Assembly (NCBI GenBank): GCA_032433765.1 | Contig: JAVIAB010000092.1 | Span: forward strand, 62,038,126-62,102,125 | DNA: 64,000 bases | Direction of reading: 5' to 3' | Source: Megaustenia siamemsis | Lineage: Eukaryota; Mollusca; Gastropoda; Stylommatophora; Ariophantidae | Shown: positions 1 through 11,100 of the stretch, one piece after another | Position numbering within the stretch: the first letter of the stretch is position 1 | Layout: the number at the start of each line of letters is the position of its first letter | Made by a program: the position numbers and the translations under genes | The notes under the pieces: generated by a model | Seen by the model: the letters and a program-made list of their open reading frames with translations, nothing else | What the model was told of the DNA's origin: nothing | Databases searched by the model: none

Positions 1-1059
1 ATACTTATTGTTATATCCATCAGGGAGAAACTGTTCAAGTATATAGCCATTTCATTAGAAAAAGACCAGTCTATCATTTTCTGGCATCAGACACTGACGC
101 AAGTGTTAGAAGTAATACAATGTTCTGGCAGTTTAAGCGTTAATCAAATGGTCATAACTGAATGAATTTATGAACGTGACATTATATTATGCATATGTAC
201 ATATAATTGGTACACATGGCAAGGAAATAAAAGTAAAGCACTTTAAGAAAGATAAGGACAGAAATGAGAAATACTTAAGAGGAGTACGCTAGACTTCATG
301 TGAGCTGGGCTTGAAATCTTTATTTATAACAGACAACAATGGGGATCTCTAGTTGTTAGTGATAGCTTTCTTGTGTCAGAGGACATAAAGAGGACTAAGT
401 AATTAGTCAAAAAGTAAGTAGTTTAAAATGATAAAATGATGTAAGCTTGTAAAGGGAAATGCAATGTTCAGAACAGTAATGTTTAAGGAGGGGGAAAAAT
501 CAAATGAACAAGAGATTAGCAGAGCTAAATACTTATTAAATACTTGTAATCTCCATAGTAGAGTGTTTAACAATATTTTAGAATGTACCAACAATACAGG
601 AGACAGGAATAATTAAATACCATAGTAGCTTACAGTTATTTATTCTACATTTTGTAATAGATATTTATAAATATTTATTTATTATCTTTTATTTTTAGCA
701 ACTTCAGTTATAATTATTAAAATTAACAAGGATAGTGTTAGAATTTTGCTTACATTTTTAGTAAATGTATTATTGATTTTTTGGGCCCCTCAAAGTATTT
801 ATTTAATTAGCTACTCATTTCGAAAAAGGAATACTAACTCTGACCTTAAGCCAGCTGCTGCTTTGGGGATGAGATAGGAGAGAGAGAGTACTAAGTGATC
901 TTGGAGCGAGCCTAAGATAATTCATCAGAAGGAGACCAATAATGTTGCATCCTGAATAAACAGATACAGTCATAGATAATGTAGACAAAGGCATAGATAA
1001 CAATATCAGCAGGTCATCTGTTATCAAAGTCATGCATTAAAGGTGACTAAAACAAAAAT
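1..1059. other. intergenic or intronic sequence, nothing recognised
   Basis: AT-rich sequence with short frames only. No frame shows a domain I recognise, and no splice-flanked segment resembles a CRTC exon. If the upstream CRTC exons lie to the left of the window, this is part of a very long CRTC intron. Confidence 0.5.
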
Positions 1060-1420
1060 AATCAGGAATGCATTGCAGCTCTGGATTATTCAGCTCCTGC
1101 TACTCCTCTTTGCATACCGTTAAAGTGACGTTAAATTGGTATATATACATTCTGGTGTCTCAGCAAGCTACAATATTTTACACTTTTCTGCCCAACACAA
1201 CTTCAGCAGAACATATTTTGAGTATCAGTTTGTTTTCCCACTTCAAACTCTACTCACTTGATCAAACTGATTTGTCTATTTCTAGGCCCACCACAGGGAG
1301 GTATAGTAGCACTTAGGTCACTGACCCTGACAGTTGAAGTCAGCAACTCATAGAGTCACTGCTGCTATGAGTTGCTGATTGCTTCTATTACGATAACTGT
1401 TGTGCATCTTGGGCCACAAA
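1060..1420 (+). repeat. dispersed repeat R1, copy 1
   Basis: This stretch aligns by eye with 34735-35125 on the same strand. Both contain a block beginning CCCAACACA, then a CTTCAGCA-type segment, a TTTTGAGTA segment, a 'TCTTCCCTCTTCGA / TTTTCCCACTTCAA' pair, and a later 'CACTGACCCTG / CACCGACCCTG' block followed by GTCAGCAACTC or GTCATCAGCTG. Identity is patchy, as expected for an old interspersed repeat. I see no coding domain and cannot assign a class. Confidence 0.55.
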
Positions 1421-4400
1421 GGAAAGATAGATACCATCAAAATGGAGATGTCTAGACTAAACATATACATAATGAAAGTATATAAGGGAAGATGAACAAG
1501 AACATTAATATGTCTGAATACACCAAATCCCTTTCAGCTGTGAGCTGTTTTACTCTTTGCAGCTCACTCATCTTGCACAAAGGTGCATGGTTTTTTCAGC
1601 TGCACTGAAAAAGAAGTGACATTAGATGAGCACATCGCATAGAATATTTCAGAGAAGAAAACCTTGAAAAAAAAGGAGTGGAAATAATTGTAAACATTTC
1701 ATAAACAAAGGCACTATATTCAGTGATTTTAATCATTCAAAATTAAGAGTTAAACCTTTATATTTAAGTAGTGATTCAGATTTGGAAACAGGACTCTTCT
1801 GTGAGTAATTAGACCAGGCAAACAAGTAGGGGGAATGATAAAGTAGATGATATAGTCACAAGGTATTGAATATTCAACAAAATAAAAGACAAGAGATGTT
1901 AATGGATTTAATAAAGAAACCACACACTTGTTTTGGGTACCAAATGAGATTATGGACATAAAAAGTGGCCACACAGATGATGAGATGTATTCCTTTTAAA
2001 TAATTCAGAGATTTTTTTAATATTCAAGGTCAGTAAAGACTTTATTTGCAACTGTATCCTAGTTTTAAACATTTTGTGAGCTTGAGAAAAATGCGAACAG
2101 GAACAAAACTTACTGGATAATATCAATCAATATCATCATGTGTCATATGGCAATCATTTAATACCACAATTCTCTGTCCTTAGTACATTGTATCAATTCT
2201 GTTGTTGGCTCTTTGTCATCCGCAGTCTCTTTTTTCTGGTATTATCATTTGTAGCCAAGTATTCAATTCAGTATCTCAAAGAAGAAATATAACCACAAGA
2301 AGAGACAACAGATGAGAAAAAGACTGCAAACTATATCTCTTCTTGACACTGAAAGGCAAATGAGGAAGGAAGGAAAGAAGAGAAGAAATTATTTATTTTG
2401 CTTCAGGGAAAGACCGAACAAGAAGAATGGAAGACATTTAAAGACTCAATCCAAGATACAGCACACCAGAAAACAATTAGCTAAGGAAAGAACAATAAAA
2501 TGGAGAGTAAGAGAATGTCGGAAAAAGATTTTATAATTAATTCAAAGATTAAGGTAAATTGAATTTTATACTGATATGAAATGATAAAGGAAAGAAGTGA
2601 CAAGACAAATATTAGAAAGCAAAATTAATTTTACATGCACCATGGGAAAGAAACATGTGAAAGGAATGACTGGGTATTTGTGAAAGAGAAAAACTAACTG
2701 GCACTCTGAAATATTCAGAGGCTTGATGGTTATGAATTAAATTAATTGTAAGTTAAACAAGACATGGCACCTGATGATGATCATTGTTTACTTTCATTAT
2801 AGATCATTTTATGTTTATTATTTTAGACCAATGTTGTTCACTGTTTCTGCACAATCTATAAGTTGTAAAACCATTGTCTTTTAGTTTATATTCTTTTCTT
2901 TTTCTGTTTAGTTTGCAATTTTGATTTTCCATTTGCCAGTTGTGGGCTACCCAAGATGCACCGCTATCTGTTTAGTGGCTTATCATTGTCTCGGTGAGTG
3001 TGTTCCCTGTCCTTCTGTAACCAGATGTTCCTGATTGCTCCTTTTCTTTTTCTGCATTGAATGGGCATTTGTATACATTACACTGTAGGTGTTGGTAACA
3101 GAAAAGAGAAACATGTAACTGAATGTTTGAGTAGAATATATGATTGCTATTGTGCACCTTATGGTTTTTAACAATATATGATTTGTACACAAATAACTGC
3201 CAGTGTGATGGTTTGAATGTACTCCAATATATTTAATTTATATCACTGCTGCTTGAAATGCCGTATTGCACATATTTTATTCATTGTATTATCAAATTAT
3301 AGAATTTATTTATGTATCTAAATTTTTTAAACAATAATGACTCCGCCTTTTAATTCTTGGAACAAATTTAAGAATAGCTTTTCAGTAAGATTTTCTCATT
3401 GTAATTCTGACATTCATTCTATTTTTAGATTTTCATAGTTTTAGTTTGCATTTTGCATATTAATAATTTATAACTATAACGAAGGAGATAAAATACTTGG
3501 AATGCCAAATCACTTTTCCCTAAAAGAAATAAGGTAAATTGGATTAGTCTGCTCCAATCTGCTGAGGAGTACTTAATCAGATCTCTATAATAATATATGT
3601 ATAGTATTTAATGCATAAAATCATAAACCAACACATTTCATGGAGCCTTGTTTTCTATATAATGATGACTACTTTAAGTTCTGCCTTCGAGGATAACTCT
3701 GAGAGTACTTTGTGACAATGCATCGATTGAGGCTGACCTAAAATGTTGGAAAAAATTACATTAAAATTCCCTGTTACTATTGTATGTTTTTGCTTTTCTA
3801 ACATAAGAAAAGACTATCTGGACTAATAATTTAATATATTGTCCATCTTTTTGTGAAAGTTTCACTGCTGATAATGTTCATTTAGGTTTTAAAAAAAAAA
3901 TTAAACTAGTATCTATTGATTGAAACTGTTGCTGGTAAAAAAGTAAGTTTGGCCTACACATTTAATTAATTATGACAAAATTACATGGCAGAGAGATTCA
4001 AAAATAATATCTATAACTTGGAAGGTGACAATTCATTTACATTTTAAATGGTGTCTCTGCCACATAGTTATTTTTTAAGGCATTAATTATTTTTTCCCCC
4101 TAAAATACAATAGAAATACTAGACGGCTCGGTCGGGTTAGTTGTGTGCATGCGTGAAAATTACAGATCAGCTGTTCTCTAAAAATGCCATGATAAATTAT
4201 GAATAACTTATTTTATATGCTATTAAAAATAGAGCAATTAAGAAAATAATATAAAATCGTCAGGTTAATATAATTAAATTCTGTTTTAAGTGCATGCAGA
4301 TGTATTTTAAAAAACATTCCGGAACTACATTTTACTAAATGTAAAATGATGCTGTCATTGTTTTTTTATCATCTGTGCGCTGCCTTTCTGTGCTAAGACA

Positions 4401-5943
4401 AGGGACACAGTTAAAATATTGGCTACAAGGCCCCATAATGTACATGAAATAGTGAATATGAGCTTCTAATTACACTTTGCATATACTGAAGAGAGCTGAG
4501 TGGCTAGAAAAGGAAAGATGTCATTTGAATGGGAAGCCATCTTCCATTAAAACATCAGATAAACTTCCAGTGTACTTTTTTGTTCTCTTTGCTGTTTAAT
4601 CATTATCTTTTTTCTATTGCAAATCTGTCAGTAAGATCATGTCCGTTTGGGTAGACTCAGTTTTCATGAATATTACCTTTAAGAGTTAAGAGAAGCTAGA
4701 AGTTGCTTGAAAATGAGAAAATTCAAAATTACATCCATTGTTGTCTGCTGTAGGTCTCTTTATTTATATACATATTTTTTTAAAAAATGGTCAACCCCTT
4801 AGCTGGTTGACACTCTTACTGACCAAGGTAATGTTAGGATATCTTATTTCCCACCCATGACAGGGCAAGGCATTTCAGGAAAGTGAACCCTATTAGACTG
4901 TTAAGATTGTTTGAAACAAAGCAGCAGAATAAATGAGAGTGGAGGTCACTATTATTACTGCTGACTGCAGGAGATACAACAGCAGCAAAGTGTTCATCTC
5001 TATTTTGAGGTCAAAGCCATGATACCTGTATCATAACAGGCTATTGATGAAGGGACCGGCCAACAGGAGAAGTGAGTAGGGTATTTTGCTAGGATGTGGG
5101 GGGGAGGGGGGGGGGTTTAACTCCAAATGGACTAGTAAACTGTGCTTGAACTTAGCATGGCCAACAACAGACGACTTTAAAAGAAAGACAACAAAAGCAG
5201 AATGCACATACACAAGTTTTGAGATAATTCTTTGCGCAAGGAGGCAACTTGTATATATATACAGTCGTGACCAAAAATATTTTTTTTTAAATAGTGACAA
5301 CTATTGCCATGAGGCAATGTAGGAAAGTGCAACCGGTATGAGTTCATGGACAAAGATGTGATATATATAAGATTGAGCTGCAAACACACAATATAGATAG
5401 AGACATCCACTCCTTTCAAACATCAGAACCTACAAAAACATAGACATCCTAATGGAACTAGACTCTTGTAGTACAGATGCATAAGGGAAGTTAGAGATGG
5501 CTAGCGTTGATCTTATACCTATCAGATAGTGAAGTCAACTTAGTAATAGAGATGTACAAGAGACCAGGATTAGAATAGCTTAGGAGCCAAGGACAGCTAG
5601 ATATAAGAAGAACCCTACAGCGAGATCAGATGTACTTAGCAGATAGTCAATCCGTAGGTGGCAATTGACTAACGATATTAAAGACTCTAGCAGATTGTGC
5701 ATCTTGACTTCATGACATTAACCTAACATGCACTACCACTTAAGATTAGCCGACATATAGCTAGGATACACTTTACAGAGTTCTTGATTGAACTTGTAGT
5801 AAAATTAGATGTTCTGAATTTTTCATTCCAAACTCAAGTTTGTGGTTTATTAATATGTGTCAAGGTGATGAGAGTTCTCCTGCTATCCTTCACTCTAAAA
5901 TATGTCACTGATCGTTAAATTGAACTGTAGCAGGCTTTTAACC
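1421..5943. other. non-coding stretch, nothing firmly recognised
   Basis: No convincing gene. Around 2400-2530 a short + frame with WKTFKDSIQDTAHQ vaguely recalls the linker between endonuclease and RT in the LINEs of this window, but it is too short to call. A G-rich run lies at 5098-5117. The rest is AT-rich and carries the left flank of the gypsy insertion. Confidence 0.45.
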
Positions 5944-6450
5944 TATAATGTAACAGGTTTATGAACACAGGAAGGCGTGATCACACTAGTTGAACCGACT
6001 TCTCCCAGAAGCCTGCCCTGTACTGTATGCACTAGGACGACATGGTGAACACCACATCAACGCCCCCTATGCAACCCTACACGTGGTGGACGCAGGCCTT
6101 GCCTCGCCTGTGACGCTCCTTCACTGCCGATATGGACTGTCGGAAGTGTCGTAGGCAAGTCCCTCTTGCCCGCATTGACTTGACCGCTGCTCTGCTTTAC
6201 TGGAGGAAGGACTTGCCACGCCTTGCCTCCGGTACGCCTTGCCTCCGGTACGCCTTACACAGAAGATGCAGACAAACAGCTCACTCCATTTTGAGCCATC
6301 CCTGCTTGACTTGAAGAACTCGTCTTACCGCTAAAGGCGGTCTGACTCTCCTTCGACCTTCCTCTGTGGATATCTGGACGGAAGCTCGTTGAGATCTGAG
6401 CCCTCGTGAATCCTACCCGCTGCTAGAACACCAGCCGGTTGCACTGGCCA

Positions 6451-6540
6451 ACGACTTGACCACCTGTTACGACTTGACCACCTGTTACGACTTGACCACC
6501 TGTTACGACTTGACCACCTGTTACGACTTGACCACCTGTT
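6451..6540. repeat. 18-bp minisatellite, 5 copies, in the LTR
   Basis: Five perfect head-to-tail copies of ACGACTTGACCACCTGTT. The other LTR has four copies at 14592-14663. The difference of one unit is the signature of replication slippage after or during retrotransposition. Confidence 0.95.
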
Positions 6541-6963
6541 GACCGTTAGCAGTACTTCGCGCTATTCAATCTATGGTTCAGGACAACCTAATCCGTTCGT
6601 CGTCAGGACAAGACAACAAGAACACAGCTAGCATTTCCAACATGTTTCAACACCATTGGAGTTAACAGTTAAACGTTTATTAAACACTAACAAATCCATT
6701 CCCAGAAATTTACAAAATGTCCACTGTCACTCTTATAGTGACCTCTCATTCCGACCTGACTCTCGCACTGACAACACGTTCAATGCTCCATAATATTTGT
6801 CTCCTCAACATGAGTGAGACCTGCAATAATACAACAGTCTCTGCACTTGTTTAGTGCCAGTGACCCTCACAGTTAAATTAATTCCACCGTCTCTGTTCTA
6901 TGCTAAGTATACACTCATAATGATTCAAAGTCTCTGTTCTACGCTAAGTGGAACACTCATAAT

Positions 6964-7339
6964 AATTCACATATGTTCTAGGTGAAATTGAATACTCACA
7001 ATGATACAAAGTCTCTGAGTTATCAGAAGCTACCAGCTTCATAGTCAATTCTCTCCATGACTACATCTACTCTAAGTCACTGAAGTTTCGGTGAGAACAC
7101 TCACAATTTATATATACGTCCCTAGTCTATGCTACTTGAACACTCACAATAATTCACAACCTATTCTAGGTAAACTTGAATACTCACAATGATTCAAAGT
7201 CTCTGAGTTATCAGAAGCTACCAGCTTCATAGTCAATTCTCTCCATGACTATATCTAGTCTAATTCACTGAAGTTTCGGTGAGAACACTCACGATTAATA
7301 TATACGTCTCTACACATGTGGTGAGCTCTCCACGCTCTG
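6964..7339. repeat. ~188-bp tandem duplication inside the LTR
   Basis: A block starting GTCTCTGAGTTATCAGAAGC occurs at 7011 and again at 7199. It continues through CTACCAGCTTCATAGTC, the CATGACTA segment, CTGAAGTTTCGGTGAG and a TATATACGTC segment. Each unit carries a TATA-like box when read on the element's sense strand, so the LTR seems to have a duplicated promoter region. The same duplication is present in the right LTR near 15103-15460. Confidence 0.85.
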
Positions 7340-8186
7340 CTAATGTCTCGATGGAATGATTGATATTCAATCTTCCGATGTAGGTGATTACACATATCTC
7401 CTAAATCTCATGATACTGTACCCACCTGATTCACAATCAAGTCCTTGCGATAATTGTAACACGAACATTTATCTGTTATTCATAGTACAGCCCTACTGTG
7501 CCTAGCTTAATCTGGCATCACAACTAATCACATCTAACTGTCCAGTGTCCAGGAAACTCACACAACTAACTTGAGGGGCTGTCGCCCTCCAACTAACATA
7601 GCTACTAACTTTCTCACCAACCTAACTAGTTCACGGTACCGACTGTATTTCTACAGACGTCCGCATCTGAACACACTTCTGAATCGAATGAATTCAACCC
7701 TCCTCTCACCAACCTGACTTGCGCACACTGATCTCTTAACAGTCACCTCTCAATGTTCTCCTTTGTTCACTAACCTCTGGCTTTTTCCCTGCCCCCCCGT
7801 GATTCTTGCTTACTCACACCCTTCTCGAGCCCTTGAACACCTATCAGCTCTGCTTCCTAATTATCCCCCCTTTGTTTACATTCTGCCCTTCACTCACTAA
7901 TTTCCTATCGCTGCTATCTCCTGTTTCAAACTTACTATTGCTATAGCCTGTTTCCACCATACCCCTTCTATACCCTTTTTCACTACCTTATATCTTCTCC
8001 GAGTTATTTAACCACCTCTAATAACTCTTTAACTCTCATTCCCTTCTTATTTACACCCCCTCCTCTTCAACTGCTATGCTGGATTTCGTTTACCCTTATC
8101 GGAGCCTCCTCCACAATTTCTGATAGGGCCCCTACAGAACTTCTGGAGGTTGCTCCTCTCTACTATATCCTCCTTTTCTATGTCCT

Positions 8187-11100
8187 CTACTCTACCTCCC
8201 CTATCATTTCTTGGCTTCTCTCTTCTGTTTGGTAACTCTCTTCACTCTCCCACTGTTCACTCTCCTGTTCTCTATTTTTTTTTTCTTCTGGTGATTCTCC
8301 TGACGACCACCTCCCCTGTCTCTTCCTAACGACGCTCCTATTCTGCTGCGTCTCCTTCTCCATCCTTCCTCCCACTTGTTTTTCTCTTGTCTCCTCTTGC
8401 CTTTCCCCTTCTTGTTGTCTTTGGTTTAATCTTAGTCGTCTTTCTGGTATTGGCATGTCTTCCTCTTCTGACGACGTTTGCCTTTCTCTCTGTACCCTTC
8501 GTTCTTGTCTTCTTCTACACTGACTCCTCGTGTTCCTATACGGTGGATCCTCTCCTGTGCTGTTTCCCTCCTCTTCGCTACTTTCCCCTTGTTCTTCTTC
8601 ACTTTCATTACTGCTTCCATATTTTTTTTCTCTTTGCCCCTTTTCCTGTTCTCTCGTATTAGTATTAACCTCCTGTTCCCCTTCACTTCCAGTATACTCT
8701 GTCGACTCTTTCCTTCCATACATTGTACATTTCCTCCTTGGCCTCTCCCTCTGTTCTTGTTCTTTTTCTGACCACAACTCATCATCTTTCCTTATGTTTC
8801 TTCTATGTGTTCGTATCCCCCTTTTGCCATATATGTGCTTTATAATATAATTTGCCTCTCCCGTTTTCTTTATTATTACATATCCTTCCTTCCATTTTGG
8901 ACTAATTTTTGACGTGGCTGTCTGATTCTTGTAATATACTTTGTCCCCTACTCTATATTCTATCGCTTCTTTATCTTTACTCTTTTGCTGGTTCTTCTTT
9001 TCTGCTCGTTTTAAATTTTTCCACACCATTCTTTGTGTGTCGTGCATTTGTTGCAGGATTATTTCGTGTATCTCTTCTCCCATATACCTTCTTCTTGGTT
9101 GCAACACATTATCAAGTGGCAACATTGGATGTCTACCATATAACAAGAAGAACGGTGAAAATTGCGTACTCTCGTTCTTATTCATCCTAATTGCCGCCAA
9201 CGCATGGTTCAGTTTTACATCCCATTCCATTTCTCTCCCTCTTGTCAATTTGGATATTATGTCATTTAGCGTTCTGTGCTGCCTTTCGTTGATCCCGTTC
9301 GCTTGCGGATTATATACTGACGTTCTTATATGTTGGATGTTTAATTTCTTTAATGTTTGTCGAAACTTGCTACTCGTAAACTCCCCTCCATTGTCTGTTA
9401 ATATGCTCTGTGGGCAGCTATATCTCGGAATAATTTCATTCAGTAGTATATCTATTATAGTGTCCGTGTTTTTGTTTGGTATCGGCACACTCTCTGGCCA
9501 TCTACTATAAGAATCTGTTACATGGAGTATATACTTATTCCCCGATATTGTCGTTGGATATGGCCCCGTTATGTCCATGCTCATTTTTTGCATCGCAAAA
9601 TACTGTTTCTCCATTGTCATCATCGGCCCCCCTTTCTGTAGTAAGTTTCTTGTCTTACATACTCTGCATCTCTTAGCGTGCTCGTCTACTGATCTATACA
9701 AGCCCGGCCAGTAGTATTTTATTCTTAATGCATCTAGCATTTTATCTCTCCCCATGTGCCCATTTTCCTCGTGATACATTGATAGCAACTGCTTTCTGTA
9801 TACTCGTGGGATGCACACCCATGGTTGTACTTCGTCTTCATCGCCTATATATAACAATATTCCCCCATTCTCATCGATACTAAATTTCCTCCATTTCTTC
9901 GCTTTTCCACTCTTTATGTCCCTTATTATCTCCCCTAACTCGTCATCTTTACTTTGTGCTTCCCTTGTTATGTCTACCTCTTCCTCCTCTGTATTATTCT
10001 CCTCCTCCCCTTCTGTCTCATTTCTTGTTTGGCTTACTCTATTCGTATCTATTATATTTATTTGAAATGTTCTATCATCCACATCCGTATTTGATTCGTT
10101 CTGTTCTATTTCTTCCCCTTCCTGCCTCGGCATTCTCGATAACCAATCCGCACAAATGTTTCTAGCTCCCTCTATATACTCCACCTTGGCTCCACTATTT
10201 TGCAATGTCAATGACCACATATCTATTTTCCTGTTCTTAATTGGCGCCTCAAGTATTGCTTTGAGTGGCTTGTGGTCTGTCCTTATTACTACTTGCTGCC
10301 CATATATGTAGAAATGGAGTTTTTGAATTGCATAATGGATTGCAAATGCTTCTTTTTCTATAGTGGGCCACCTTATCTGAGTCCGGCTTAACTTGTGGGA
10401 TAGAAAATATATTGGCCATTCCTGTACCCTATTTCTTCCTGTTATTTTGTCCACCTCTATTTTCTCGCATACCAGACACGCACCTATTGCCACGTCTGAC
10501 GCATCTGTATACAAAATCATCCTTCCTTCCTTATTCGGGTGTGCCAACAACGGCACTTTTGCCAACCCTTCTTTCAGCGTCTCAAACGCTCTTTGACATC
10601 CTGTTGACCATTGAAATCTCACAAATTTCTTCGTCAATGTCGTTAGTGGTTCTGCCACTTCTGCAAACTTTGGTATGAATCTTCGATAATAGCCGCACAT
10701 ACCTAGAAAACTCCGTACTTCCCTTACTTTAGTTGGTGGTTTCATTTCTTTAATCACTTGTACCTTATCTTTATCTGGTAATATTCCCTCTCTATTTACT
10801 ACAAAGCCTAAATATTTTACTTCCTTTCTTAGAAATTGACATTTATTGAGTTTTAGTTTTATATCATGTTGACGTAGTCGGTCAAATACCATTTGAACAT
10901 GTTTCAGGTGCTGTTCTTTTGTTCCTTTTGTAAAAATTATGATGTCATCTACGTAAGCTTGAGCAAATGTCCCTAATCCTTGTAACACCTGGTTCATCAA
11001 GTTCATATATGTTGCTGGTGAGCCCTTTAATCCAAACGGCATTACATTCCAAGTAAAAGTTCCTAAATGTGTGTTAAACGCAAGTTTGTCCCTGGTACTC

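Larger units (their letters stand above)
5944..7982 (-). repeat. 3' LTR of the gypsy element (left copy)
   Basis: Direct repeat of 14100-16104. On the sense (minus) strand it starts TGAAAAAGGG. The repeated sequence ends CATTATA, so canonical TG...CA ends hold only if the last five bases are excluded, yet those five are present at both LTRs. It contains five tandem 18-bp units at 6451-6540, a 16-bp unit repeated twice near 6219-6250, and a ~188-bp internal duplication (see the separate entry). A sense-strand AATAAA lies at 6676-6681 and is the likely polyadenylation signal. Confidence 0.9.

Noticed and set aside
2312..2536. 74-codon basic frame
   Set aside because: Low-complexity Lys/Arg-rich sequence with no homologue that I recognise; a LINE-linker likeness is too weak.
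2920..3000. Possible upstream CRTC exon after TTTGCCAG
   Set aside because: The short segment between splice-like signals encodes nothing resembling the CRTC N-terminal region and its phase cannot be tested.
6132..6314. 60-codon frame in the left LTR
   Set aside because: Sits in the LTR and its right-LTR counterpart is changed by the 16-bp unit difference; no domain.
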